Shown here piece after piece: positions 15,579 to 24,414 of a stretch of DNA of 51,251 nucleotides. The position numbers and the translations under genes were made by a program. Under the pieces are notes generated by a model. The model was not told the DNA's origin. It saw only the letters and a list, made by a program, of their open reading frames with translations, and made no database searches. Each line of letters begins with the position of its first letter. Position 1 is the stretch's first letter. The stretch is taken from the NCBI GenBank assembly GCA_963621145.1, contig CAVFDI010000003.1:1-51251 (forward strand). The letters run 5' to 3'. The DNA comes from W0P28-013 sp963621145. Its GTDB lineage: Bacteria; Bacteroidota; Bacteroidia; Bacteroidales; Paludibacteraceae.

Positions 15579-16472
15579 ATGAAACATAATTTCTCGAACA
15601 TCAAAGAGCGAATTACTTGGAAAGCAGTGCGCGAATACATGATGATTGCACTCGGACTGCTGATGTATTCGTCGGCATGGAAAGGTTTTCTGCTGCCGCA
15701 CGAGATTACAGGCGGCGGCGCTACGGGCGTCAGTGCCATAGTGCAATACGGCACAGGTTTCCCCATTGCCGCCACTTACGGCATCATAAACATTGTGTTA
15801 CTGGCACTTTCGTTGTGGAAACTCGGTCTGGAATTCAGTCTGCGCACCACCTACGGCGTGGGCTGCCTCACACTGTTTTTGGCTGTGCTGCCGCAAGCAC
15901 CTATCGGCACATTTGTGTCGGCCAACGAACCATTCATGGCGTGCGTTTTGGGCGGCATTTTGGCTGGCGTAGGCATGGGCATCATGTTTTTGAGCAACGG
16001 CAGCTCGGGCGGCACCGACATCATAGCCAAACTTGTGAACAAATATCGCAACATCACATTGGGGCGCGCCCTGCTCTACTGCGATGTTTTCATCATCAGC
16101 TCGTCCTATTTCTTGCCCAACGGCAGCATCGAAAAAGTGGTATACGGTCTCACCACAATGGCAGTAACCACCTTCACGCTCGATATGGTGGTGAACGGTG
16201 TGCGCCAATCGGTTCAATTTTTCATTTTCTCGGCAAAATATGAGGAGATTGCCAATGCCATCAACATTGAGGTGCACCGCGGTGTGACCATACTCGACGG
16301 CACAGGCTGGTACTCGAAAAAACCCGTGAAAGTGATCACCGTGCTAGCACGCAAAAACGAGTCGGCACAGATTTTCAAAATTGTCAAAACCATCGACCCC
16401 AACGCATTCGTGTCGCAATCGTCGGCCATTGGCGTGTATGGACAGGGATTTGATGTGATGAAAGTGAAGTGA
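15579..16472 (+). CDS. YitT family membrane protein (DUF161 plus DUF2179)
   Basis: 297 residues. Five to six hydrophobic segments lie in the first 200 residues, with the family hallmark HEITGGGATGVSAIVQYGTG (about 46-65) and a second glycine-rich NGSSGGTDIIAKL. The last about 90 residues form a cytoplasmic DUF2179 domain (GVTILDGTGWYSKKPVKVI). Members are inner-membrane proteins of unsettled function, sometimes linked to transport. The ATG at 15579 follows the STAS-like stop by 32 bases. The next gene begins at or just after the stop, so they may be co-transcribed. Confidence 0.88.
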   Translation: MKHNFSNIKERITWKAVREYMMIALGLLMYSSAWKGFLLPHEITGGGATGVSAIVQYGTGFPIAATYGIINIVLLALSLWKLGLEFSLRTTYGVGCLTLFLAVLPQAPIGTFVSANEPFMACVLGGILAGVGMGIMFLSNGSSGGTDIIAKLVNKYRNITLGRALLYCDVFIISSSYFLPNGSIEKVVYGLTTMAVTTFTLDMVVNGVRQSVQFFIFSAKYEEIANAINIEVHRGVTILDGTGWYSKKPVKVITVLARKNESAQIFKIVKTIDPNAFVSQSSAIGVYGQGFDVMKVK

Positions 16473-16480
16473 GGTTAGAG

Positions 16481-17086
16481 ATGAGAGGTGAAAGGTTAGA
16501 GATTAGAGTGAAGAAAGCACCCGAAATAATTCTGCTAATGCGCGATATTGAGCGCGATGTGAACCGCCGCATTCGCACACCGCACGATTTCGATTTTCTT
16601 GCGCTCGAAATCTGGAATCGACTGCATCAAAACATCTCGACAAGCACGCTCAAACGTCTTTGGCACTATATCGATGGCACACAAGGTCCGCGCCTTGCAA
16701 CACTCACGCTGTTGGCACGATTCGTTGGCTACGCCGATTGGGACGCCTATTGCGAATCGCTGAAAAAACGCTGCGAAGAGGATAGTGCCACCTTCAGCGG
16801 AAAAGGCATTCGCAGCGAACAACTTGCCATTGGCAACATGGTTGAGGTGAGTTGGCTGCCCAACCGCCATTGCGTTTTTCGCTACGATGGCGACATGCAT
16901 TACACCGTGATTGACCAGCAAAACAGCAAACTGCGCACGGGCGATAGCTTCGATGCCGCCTGTTTTTTGGTGGGTCAGCCCATGTATCTCGACAATCTGA
17001 AGCGCGGCGACGCCGAACCAACCTCGTATGTGGCTGGAAGGAAAAATGGCATCACAAACGCCCGCCTTATCAACAAAGACCATTGA
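16481..17086 (+). CDS. Bacteroidetes-specific protein, probably DNA-binding N-terminus
   Basis: About 201 residues. The N-terminal region contains STLKRLWHYIDG and ATLTLLARFVGYADWDAYC, a helical pattern I associate with putative helix-turn-helix proteins of the phylum. The C-terminal half (VSWLPNRHCVFRYDGDMHYTVID) looks beta-rich. The start is uncertain: a GTG at 16469 overlaps the yitT stop, the ATG at 16481 is preferred here, and ATG 16538 (MRDIERDVNRR) is possible because 16473-16510 is a purine-rich GGTTAGAGAT-type repeat like other non-coding repeats in the window. Function unknown; a transcriptional regulator is only a guess. Confidence 0.7.
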   Translation: MRGERLEIRVKKAPEIILLMRDIERDVNRRIRTPHDFDFLALEIWNRLHQNISTSTLKRLWHYIDGTQGPRLATLTLLARFVGYADWDAYCESLKKRCEEDSATFSGKGIRSEQLAIGNMVEVSWLPNRHCVFRYDGDMHYTVIDQQNSKLRTGDSFDAACFLVGQPMYLDNLKRGDAEPTSYVAGRKNGITNARLINKDH

Positions 17087-17154
17087 CTATGGCTTTCAGC
17101 AAATTCTGCCGACTGCGTTGATGGTTTACATTTCAAATTTTCAAATTTGGCAAA

Positions 17155-19626
17155 ATGAAAAAAATTGGCATTCTGCTCGTCATTTTAGGATTTTCCACAC
17201 TGACAATGGCGGCAGAAAATAAAATATCGGGGCAAGTGCTCGATAGCGAGCAACAGCCCATTGCCTACGCCACAGTGAGTCTACTCGCCAGCGATAGCGC
17301 ACTGATTACAGGCACAATAACCAACGAAAATGGCGATTTTTCGATAGTCGCGCCCGCCTCGGCACGCATTGTGCAAGTGTCGTTCGTAGGCTACGAAACA
17401 CACTCTAACACACTAAATATCAGCGAGAAAAATCTAAAAATCATTCTCACCGAAGAAGCCACCGCATTGGCCGAAGTGGAGGTGAGTGGCAAACGCCCGC
17501 TCATCGAACGGCAATTCGACAAGATAGTGCTGAATGTGGCAAGTTCGCCATTCTCGACTGGTTTCAGCAGCAAAGAGTTGCTGAAAAAAGCGCCAGGTGT
17601 GAATGTGGACAAAGACGGCAACGTTACGGTGAATGGCAAATCCGTCGCCATCTACATCGACGGGCGACCATCGGACTTGAGCGGCGACCAACTGAAAGCC
17701 ATGCTCGAAGGCACCGACGGCAGCACCATCGAGAAAATTGAGGTGATAACCAATCCATCGGCCAAATACGACGCAGCGGGACAGGGCGGCATAATCAACA
17801 TAAAAACGCGCCGCAACATGATGAAAGGCCTGAACGGAAGCCTATCGGCTGCGTATGGCGGCATGTATTGGAAAGATGTCAGCCGTTGGCAAAATCAGGA
17901 GATGTTCAGCCTGAATCTGAATTATCGCACCGAAAAAACCTACACTTTCGGCTCCATTGTGCAACTCTACGACAGCGAGAGCGACCACTCCGACTCGCGC
18001 AACATCAGTCGCGATTCGCTTGGCAACAGCATAGAACGCTACGATCGTGCCGACAACGGAAACTCTTTTCAATATTATATGCTGAAAGTGGGCAACGATT
18101 GGTTTCTAGATGAAAAAAACACGCTTGGTTTCATTTTTCAAGCACCTTTGGCAATATTCAACCAAGAAACTCTACCAAATCTCGGCTACGGCTACACAAA
18201 AATAAACGACATCGAAACCGAGACCTCCGAAAATTCAGGCTTTTACTCGCTCCGCATGCCGCAACACAGCATCAACCTGAACTACACGCATGTGTTCAAC
18301 GACTCGCTGGAACGCGAACTCACCGCCAACCTCGACTACAAGCGCAACCGCTCGATCGGCGAAAATCGGCAAACAGCTCGCAACCGTTTTACAGAACGCG
18401 CCGACTCCATTACCAGCACCATGTACGACATCAACATGAACCAAAAAGTGAATATCTATTCGGCGAAAGTTGATTTTCAGACCAATTTTTGGCGCACTGG
18501 CATGATTGAGGCAGGCGCAAAATGGGCATTGTCGAGCACCGACAACCGCATGACCACCGACAGCGAAATGAACGACATCGTCAGTCCAACGCAAAATTCC
18601 GATTTCCGCTACAACGAGCATGTGGCTGCACTCTACATTTCGATGGCAAAGCAGTTTGGCGAACATTTCAACGCAAAACTCGGATTGCGCGGCGAATATA
18701 CGCATTCGCTCGGTCGATGGATTTCGAGCGACAGCACCACCAAGCGCGACTATTTCGATCTTTTTCCGACGGCATTCGTAGGCTACAATCCCACGCAAGA
18801 TTGGAGCATGAACCTATCGTACACGCGCCGCATCGATCGCCCACACTACGGACGATTGAATCCTTTTCGCACCTACAGCGATGCTCACAACTACTCCGAA
18901 GGCAATCCCAATTTGAAACCATCGTACACGCACCAAGTGAATGTAAATTTTGGCTATTCGCAGTATGTCTCGCTGGGATTCGACTTTTCGCACACCGTCG
19001 ACGACTATGCGCAGCAGCCCGAAATCATGCCAAATGGCGATAAACGCGTTACGTTCGTCAATTTTGGCACCTACACGCAACATGGCGTAAATCTTTCGCT
19101 CACCGAATTGCCCATTGTGCCGAAATTCAAAACATCAGCCGATGGCACGCGCACGCTTGATGGTTCGTGGCTTTCGCTTACCTTATATGCGGGCTATCAG
19201 TATGTCATCAACAAATCGTACGACAAGACCGTGGACATGCGCCAGCACTATGGCTACGGCAGTGCTACGCTCACCGCTTCGTTGCCGAAAGATTGGATCA
19301 TTGCCGTCGATGGCATGTACAGCACGCCTACGGTGACAGGTTACTATCGCGGTAGCGACTCGTACTATCTTGGCGCGTCAATCCGCAAAATGTGGAAAGA
19401 GAAAGGTTTGATTTTTACGCTCGATGCGCAGGATTTGCTCCGCTCGATGAACGACGAGAACACAGCATTGAACCTGCCCGAAGGTTATGCGTCGCAGAGC
19501 AATTGGGTTGGGCGTTATCAGCGCGTGCAATTGTCTGTTACGTGGATGTTCGGTCAGCAACAATACGTGAAACAGCGCAAAGTCGGCACCATCGACGAGG
19601 ATTCGCGTATGTCGAGCGGGAAATGA
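17155..19626 (+). CDS. TonB-dependent receptor-like outer membrane beta-barrel protein
   Basis: 823 residues. The signal peptide (1-20) is followed by a carboxypeptidase-regulatory-like domain at about 23-100 (ISGQVLDSEQQPIAYATVSL, NGDFSI, VSFVGYETH), a plug domain at about 115-225 (KKAPGVNVDKDGNVTVNGKS, VAIYIDGRPSDLSGDQL, IEVITNPSAKYDAAGQGGI) and a large barrel of the OMP_b-brl_3 type. Most of this subfamily have unknown ligands; some transport peptides or siderophores. It stands alone, with no SusD or DUF4249 partner next to it. The ATG at 17155 follows a run of TTTCAAA units. It converges on folE with only 15 bases between stops and no obvious terminator. Confidence 0.9.
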   Translation: MKKIGILLVILGFSTLTMAAENKISGQVLDSEQQPIAYATVSLLASDSALITGTITNENGDFSIVAPASARIVQVSFVGYETHSNTLNISEKNLKIILTEEATALAEVEVSGKRPLIERQFDKIVLNVASSPFSTGFSSKELLKKAPGVNVDKDGNVTVNGKSVAIYIDGRPSDLSGDQLKAMLEGTDGSTIEKIEVITNPSAKYDAAGQGGIINIKTRRNMMKGLNGSLSAAYGGMYWKDVSRWQNQEMFSLNLNYRTEKTYTFGSIVQLYDSESDHSDSRNISRDSLGNSIERYDRADNGNSFQYYMLKVGNDWFLDEKNTLGFIFQAPLAIFNQETLPNLGYGYTKINDIETETSENSGFYSLRMPQHSINLNYTHVFNDSLERELTANLDYKRNRSIGENRQTARNRFTERADSITSTMYDINMNQKVNIYSAKVDFQTNFWRTGMIEAGAKWALSSTDNRMTTDSEMNDIVSPTQNSDFRYNEHVAALYISMAKQFGEHFNAKLGLRGEYTHSLGRWISSDSTTKRDYFDLFPTAFVGYNPTQDWSMNLSYTRRIDRPHYGRLNPFRTYSDAHNYSEGNPNLKPSYTHQVNVNFGYSQYVSLGFDFSHTVDDYAQQPEIMPNGDKRVTFVNFGTYTQHGVNLSLTELPIVPKFKTSADGTRTLDGSWLSLTLYAGYQYVINKSYDKTVDMRQHYGYGSATLTASLPKDWIIAVDGMYSTPTVTGYYRGSDSYYLGASIRKMWKEKGLIFTLDAQDLLRSMNDENTALNLPEGYASQSNWVGRYQRVQLSVTWMFGQQQYVKQRKVGTIDEDSRMSSGK

Positions 19627-19641
19627 TGTTGCGGCGGAAAT

Positions 19642-20199
19642 TTATCTTCCACTCCTGATAAGTTGGAAAAATTCTTCGCGAGTTTTGGCATTACGAAAAG
19701 CGCCTGTGAAGTCAGATGTGGTGGTCATTGAGTGCTGCTTTTGCACGCCGCGCATCTGCATGCACATGTGTTGCGCCTCTATCACCACCATCACACCCAT
19801 GGGCTGAAGCGTATTCTGAATACACTCTTTTATCTGAGTGGTGAGTCGCTCTTGCAGTTGCAGTCGCCGTGCGTAAATATCGACCACACGGGCAATTTTG
19901 CTCAATCCAGTGATGGTTTTATTTGGAATGTATGCCACGTGCGCCTTGCCAAAAAACGGCAGCAAATGGTGTTCACAAAGCGAGAAAAATTCGATATCTT
20001 TCACCACCACCATCTGTTGATATTCCTCGTGAAACATGGCACTACGCAGCACCTCTTCGGGGTCTTCGGCATAGCCCTGCGTGATGAACTGCATGGCTTT
20101 TGCAGCGCGCATTGGCGTTTTCACAAGTCCCTCACGCTCAGCGTCTTCGCCAAGCAGCGTGATTATCTGGCGATAGTGTTCGGCAATCTCTTCCGTCAT
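19642..20199 (-). CDS. folE: GTP cyclohydrolase I (folate/pterin pathway)
   Basis: 185 residues of a type I enzyme. The zinc ligands are visible in SLCEHHLLPFFGKAHVAYIP (Cys and His) and HMCMQMRGVQK (second Cys). The GLSKIARVVDIYARRLQLQE helix is canonical. It converts GTP to 7,8-dihydroneopterin triphosphate in the cytoplasm. It sits 53 bases after the SPOR-domain gene and probably shares its transcript from the promoter at 20727-20758. In Bacteroides, folE usually follows tpiA and a SPOR gene; here tpiA lies 5 kb away. Confidence 0.97.
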   Translation of the reverse strand: MTEEIAEHYRQIITLLGEDAEREGLVKTPMRAAKAMQFITQGYAEDPEEVLRSAMFHEEYQQMVVVKDIEFFSLCEHHLLPFFGKAHVAYIPNKTITGLSKIARVVDIYARRLQLQERLTTQIKECIQNTLQPMGVMVVIEAQHMCMQMRGVQKQHSMTTTSDFTGAFRNAKTREEFFQLIRSGR

Positions 20200-20252
20200 C
20201 AGAATCTATTCTAAAAATCTATGCTCAATCTTCTCTAAATCGATATTTTCAA

Positions 20253-20708
20253 CTACTGATTCGGCTGAATTTGGTCGGGAACGACGTATGTTTCGGCTTG
20301 GAATTGTGGTAGTTGTTCGATGATGTATTGGCGCAAGCGCTGCGCATCGTCGTTGGTGGCGCAGTTGCCCACACGCACCTTCCAAAATGGCGATGTGTAG
20401 GTAACATACACGGCCAAATGCGGTAGTTTTTCGCGCACTGTTTTCTCTACCTGAAATGCTGCATTGCGGGCGGTGCGCACATTGTTGCTCGAGAAGAGTT
20501 GCACCCTGAAACCGCGGCGACTCACCTCGGTGTTGTTGCCCTCGTGCTGCCGTTCGATGGCTTGCTGCATCAGCGAATCCTGATAGACCACCGCCACCGC
20601 TTCGGTGAGCGAATCGGGCGTAGCAAGCGACTCGAAAAGCGTCTGTCCATCGGCTTTTGCAAACATTACTGCCATTAGCCCAACTGAAAGGAAAAGCATT
20701 CGTTTCAT
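20253..20708 (-). CDS. SPOR domain-containing periplasmic protein
   Basis: 151 residues. A signal peptide (about 1-19, ending FAKA) is followed by a short linker, then a SPOR domain at about 65-140 (RRGFRVQLFSSNN, RTARNAAFQVEKTVREK, PFWKVRVGNCATNDDAQRL). SPOR domains bind denuded glycan strands of septal peptidoglycan, so the protein probably acts in cell-envelope or division processes. It lacks the membrane anchor found in FtsN-like proteins and looks freely periplasmic. It precedes folE on the same strand. Confidence 0.88.
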   Translation of the reverse strand: MKRMLFLSVGLMAVMFAKADGQTLFESLATPDSLTEAVAVVYQDSLMQQAIERQHEGNNTEVSRRGFRVQLFSSNNVRTARNAAFQVEKTVREKLPHLAVYVTYTSPFWKVRVGNCATNDDAQRLRQYIIEQLPQFQAETYVVPDQIQPNQ

Positions 20709-20726
20709 ACGCGAAAAAATTTACCG

Positions 20727-20758
20727 CAAAGTTACAAACTTATTTACGATTACGCAAA
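20727..20758 (-). promoter_or_regulatory. Promoter of the SPOR-folE unit
   Basis: On the minus strand: TTTG (20758-20755), a 20-base spacer and TAACTTTG (20734-20727). Start near 20720, about 12 nt before the SPOR ATG. It is divergent from the promoter at 20771-20801. Confidence 0.75.
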
Positions 20759-20770
20759 CGAAACAGTGAT

Positions 20771-20801
20771 TTTGCCTTCTGCTCAAAAAATTGTAACTTT
20801 G
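20771..20801 (+). promoter_or_regulatory. Promoter of the DUF4062 gene
   Basis: TTTG (20771-20774), a 19-base spacer and TAACTTTG (20794-20801): a perfect match to the Bacteroidetes consensus. Start near 20808; the ATG at 20834 supports choosing that start rather than earlier in-frame codons, which lie upstream of the promoter. Confidence 0.8.
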
Positions 20802-20833
20802 CAGTTTGGGAGATAGGTGTAGTACAAATCAAG

Positions 20834-21451
20834 ATGGCAAGACAAAAAATATTCATAAGTAGCGCACAAAGCGAATTCCCGCAAGAGCGTAGCCAGATTG
20901 CCGACTACATCAGGAAGGACACTTTGCTGTCGCTGTATTTTGAGCCATTTCTATTCGAAGAACTACCCGCTCAAGACATTTCCGCACAAAATGCATTTCT
21001 TTCACAAGTCGAGAATTCCGAAATTTATCTTTTGCCGATTGGACAAAAATATGGTTATCAAGATGCGGAAGGTATATCTCCAACCGAACATGAGTACAAC
21101 ACCGCTACTGCGAATCACACCTACCGCATTGCCTTTGTAAAACATACTAGGGAAGAAAAAGAAGAAACCAAGCAAGAATTAGAGAATAGAGGTGACCATG
21201 TGAGTGACCATGTAAAAATTCTCATCAAAATCATTAAGGGTGACACAAAGACGCGAGAAGAGATAATGGAACTCATGAGCATTAAAAGCCGTAGATATTT
21301 CCGAGAAAATTACATGAAGCCTGCAATAGAAAACGGTTTCGTTGCACGTCTTTACCCAAACGCATTGCGCCGCACCGACCAAGCCTATTATCTTACAACA
21401 AAGGGGTTAGAATTGCTGCATGAATTAGAGAAGGATAAATCTCAATCATAA
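20834..21451 (+). CDS. Compact DUF4062 protein with C-terminal winged-helix domain
   Basis: 205 residues from ATG 20834. Residues 1-100 are a DUF4062 (TIR-like) domain: KIFISSAQSEFPQERSQIAD, VENSEIYLLPIGQKYGY and SPTEHEYNTA. A short charged linker (KHTREEKEETKQELENR) leads to a winged-helix domain (ILIKIIKGDTKTREEIMEL, RRYFRENYMKPAIENGF, QAYYLTTKG). In larger relatives the same ends surround a central AlbA_2-like domain of several hundred residues; here they are joined directly, either as a natural minimal form or an internal deletion that kept the frame. DUF4062 proteins are often linked to defence or signalling. It has its own promoter and lies 45 bases before leuS. AT-rich. Confidence 0.8.
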   Translation: MARQKIFISSAQSEFPQERSQIADYIRKDTLLSLYFEPFLFEELPAQDISAQNAFLSQVENSEIYLLPIGQKYGYQDAEGISPTEHEYNTATANHTYRIAFVKHTREEKEETKQELENRGDHVSDHVKILIKIIKGDTKTREEIMELMSIKSRRYFRENYMKPAIENGFVARLYPNALRRTDQAYYLTTKGLELLHELEKDKSQS

Positions 21452-21496
21452 TCTGCGGCAAATAAACTACCACATAGCAAAAAATATATTACCACA

Positions 21497-24283
21497 ATGG
21501 AATACAACTTCAAAGAAATTGAGCCGAAATGGCGACAGTATTGGAAAGATAACGCCGTATACAAAGTTACAAATGGCGGCAATCGACCAAAATTTTATGT
21601 GCTCGACATGTTCCCCTACCCGAGCGGCGCTGGACTGCATGTCGGTCACCCGCTAGGCTACATTGCAAGCGACATCTACAGCCGTTACAAACGTCTGCAA
21701 GGTTTCAATGTGCTGCACCCAATGGGTTTCGACGCCTACGGATTGCCAGCCGAACAATATGCCATTCAAACGGGACAACACCCTGCCGTTACCACCGAAA
21801 AAAACATCGCACGCTACTGCGAACAACTCGATAAAATTGGCTTTTGCTACGATTGGAGTCGCGAAGTGCGCACCTGCGATCCACGCTATTACCACTGGAC
21901 TCAGTGGGCTTTCCGCAAAATGTTCGAACATTTCTATTGCAACAAATGCCAGCGCGCTGTGCCTATCGCAGAATTAGTGAAACATTTTTCAGAAAAAGGA
22001 ACTGACGACCTCGATGTGGCATGTAGCGCAGAAATGCACTTTACCGCTGCCGATTGGAACGCATGGGACGAACATCGCCAACAAGAGGTGCTGATGAACT
22101 ATCGCATTGCCTATTTGGCCGATACAAAAGTGAATTTCTGTCCCGCCTTGGGCTGCGTTTTGGCCAACGACGAGGTGAGCGAAGGTCTCTCGGTGCGCGG
22201 CGGTCACCCCGTGGAACAGCGTGTGATGCGCCAATGGAGTCTGCGCGTGTCGGCCTACGCACAACGCCTGCTCGATGGGCTCGACCACATCGACTGGAGT
22301 GATGCCCTGAAAGAGACGCAGCGCAACTGGATTGGTCGCAGCGAAGGTGCCGAAATGCGCTTCCGCATTGCTGGTAGCAACGATGAACTGCTCATTTTCA
22401 CCACGCGTGCCGACACGGTTTTTGGCGTTACCTTCATGGTGCTTGCGCCCGAAAGCGAATATGTGAGCCGTGTGGTTACCAACGCCCAACGCACCGAGGT
22501 GGACGCCTATCTCGACCAAGTGAAGCGCCGCACCGAACGCGAACGCATTGCCGACCGCCGAGTTACAGGCGTTTTCTCTGGCTCTTATGCAGTTAATCCA
22601 TTGACTAACAAAGAGATACCAATTTGGATTTCGGATTATGTGTTGGCTGGTTACGGCACAGGCGCAATCATGGCAGTGCCAGCGCACGACAGTCGCGACT
22701 ATGCTTTTGCAAAACATTTCTCGCTGCCAATCGTTCCGCTCATCGAAGGCGCAGACGTGAGCGAACAGAGTTTCGATGCCAAAGAGGGCGTGATGATAAA
22801 TTCTGGATTTTTGAATGGTCTGCAGGTGAAAGAGGCCATTGCCAAGATGAAAGAGCACATAACCAAAACTGGCATTGGTCGCGTGAAAGTGAACTATCGC
22901 CTGCGCGACGCCATTTTCAGTCGCCAACGCTACTGGGGCGAGCCATTCCCAATCTACTACAAAAATGGCATGCCGTATCTGATTCCAGAAGATTGCCTGC
23001 CGCTCGAATTGCCCGAAATTTCGGACTTCAAGCCAACAGCCGACGGCAATCCGCCACTCGGACATGCGCAACGCTGGGCTTGGAACGAAAAAGAGCGCTG
23101 TCTTGCCGACACAACCGACATCGACAACAAGACAATTTTCCCGATAGAACTCTGCACCATGCCAGGTTTTGCGGGCTCATCGGCCTACTATCTGCGCTAC
23201 ATGGATCCGACCAACGACACTGCGCTAGTCGGACACGCTGCCGAGCAGTATTGGCAGAACGTCGACCTCTACATTGGCGGCACCGAACACGCCACAGGAC
23301 ACCTCATCTACAGCCGTTTTTGGGATAAATTCTTGTTCGATCTTGGCGTAATCAGCAGCGATGAGCCATTCCGCAAACTGGTGAACCAAGGCATGATTCA
23401 AGGGCGTTCCAATTTTGTCTATCGTGTGGTTGGAACCAACAAATTTGTGTCGGCAGGGCTGAAGGATCAGTACGAAACGCAGCCAATTCATGTAGATGTG
23501 AATCGCGTGTCGAACGATGTGCTCGACCTCGACGCTTTTCGCGCGTGGATGCCCGAATACAAGGACGCTGAATTCATTTTGGAAGATGGAAAATACATCT
23601 GCGGTTGGGCAGTCGAGAAGATGTCGAAATCGATGTTCAATGTGGTGAATCCCGACGACATTGTGGCGAAATATGGAGCCGACACGCTGCGCCTCTACGA
23701 AATGTTCCTCGGACCGCTCGAACAGTCGAAGCCGTGGGACACCAACGGCATCGATGGCGTGCATCGTTTCTTGCGCCGTTTCTGGGCATTGTTCGAAAAT
23801 ATCAGCGACGATGCACCCACTGCCGACGAACAGAAAACGCTTCACAAAACCATCAAAAAAATCACTTACGACATCGAGCATTTCTCGTTCAACACATCTA
23901 TTCCAGCGTTCATGATTTGCCAAAACGAGCTAGCCACGCTACATTGCAACAAACGCACTGTGCTCGAGCCGCTTGTAGTGCTGATTGCGCCATTTGCGCC
24001 GCACATTGCCGAAGAACTTTGGCATCGTTTGGGTCACGAGACCTCCGTTTGCGATGCGAAGTGGCCGACATTCGACGAGAAATATCTTACCGAATCGAGC
24101 GTGAAATATCCCATTTCGTTCAACGGGAAAGTGCGTTTCACTATGGAGATGCCAGCCAACGCCAGCCGCGAAGAGGTTGAACGCGCAGCCTTAGCACACG
24201 AGCAAACGCCGCGTTTCACCGAAGGTCGCACACCGAAAAAGGTGATAGTCGTTCCCGGCAAAATTGTAAATATCGTTTTGTAG
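21497..24283 (+). CDS. leuS: Leucyl-tRNA synthetase
   Basis: 928 residues. Class I signatures: FPYPSGAGLHVGHPLGY (HIGH variant) near residue 40, and KMSKSMFNVVNP near residue 710. Between them lies a CP1 editing domain (about 220-420, with TTRADTVFGVTF and GTGAIMAVPAHDSRDY). An insertion before KMSKS (LDLDAFRAWMPEYKDAEFIL) looks like the extension seen in Bacteroidetes enzymes. It attaches leucine to tRNA-Leu and edits mischarged tRNA. No clear promoter lies in the 45 bases after the DUF4062 gene, so it may be read from the promoter at 20771. A long hairpin follows at 24306-24343. Confidence 0.97.
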   Translation: MEYNFKEIEPKWRQYWKDNAVYKVTNGGNRPKFYVLDMFPYPSGAGLHVGHPLGYIASDIYSRYKRLQGFNVLHPMGFDAYGLPAEQYAIQTGQHPAVTTEKNIARYCEQLDKIGFCYDWSREVRTCDPRYYHWTQWAFRKMFEHFYCNKCQRAVPIAELVKHFSEKGTDDLDVACSAEMHFTAADWNAWDEHRQQEVLMNYRIAYLADTKVNFCPALGCVLANDEVSEGLSVRGGHPVEQRVMRQWSLRVSAYAQRLLDGLDHIDWSDALKETQRNWIGRSEGAEMRFRIAGSNDELLIFTTRADTVFGVTFMVLAPESEYVSRVVTNAQRTEVDAYLDQVKRRTERERIADRRVTGVFSGSYAVNPLTNKEIPIWISDYVLAGYGTGAIMAVPAHDSRDYAFAKHFSLPIVPLIEGADVSEQSFDAKEGVMINSGFLNGLQVKEAIAKMKEHITKTGIGRVKVNYRLRDAIFSRQRYWGEPFPIYYKNGMPYLIPEDCLPLELPEISDFKPTADGNPPLGHAQRWAWNEKERCLADTTDIDNKTIFPIELCTMPGFAGSSAYYLRYMDPTNDTALVGHAAEQYWQNVDLYIGGTEHATGHLIYSRFWDKFLFDLGVISSDEPFRKLVNQGMIQGRSNFVYRVVGTNKFVSAGLKDQYETQPIHVDVNRVSNDVLDLDAFRAWMPEYKDAEFILEDGKYICGWAVEKMSKSMFNVVNPDDIVAKYGADTLRLYEMFLGPLEQSKPWDTNGIDGVHRFLRRFWALFENISDDAPTADEQKTLHKTIKKITYDIEHFSFNTSIPAFMICQNELATLHCNKRTVLEPLVVLIAPFAPHIAEELWHRLGHETSVCDAKWPTFDEKYLTESSVKYPISFNGKVRFTMEMPANASREEVERAALAHEQTPRFTEGRTPKKVIVVPGKIVNIVL

Positions 24284-24305
24284 AAATCAACGAAACATAA
24301 CAAAG

Positions 24306-24343
24306 TAAATCTGCCCAGCAGCATAAGTTGTTGGGCAGATTTA
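24306..24343. terminator. Hairpin between convergent leuS and RhuM genes
   Basis: A 15-bp stem (24306-24320 with 24329-24343, one G-T pair) and an 8-base loop. No strong T-run follows on either strand, so termination efficiency is uncertain, but the position between convergent stops fits a bidirectional terminator. Confidence 0.6.
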
Positions 24344-24414
24344 GTGTCTATTATAATGGTCGGGTGTCCCCATGTTGCATTTATTTCTACATGACAATTC
24401 TTTCAGAGCCTACC

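Noticed and set aside
19627..19641. Terminator between the convergent receptor and folE genes
   Set aside because: Only 15 bases separate the stops, and no stem with a T-run can be drawn there.
20657..20833. Upstream in-frame extension of the DUF4062 gene
   Set aside because: It crosses a perfect promoter at 20771-20801; the DUF4062 domain starts right at ATG 20834.
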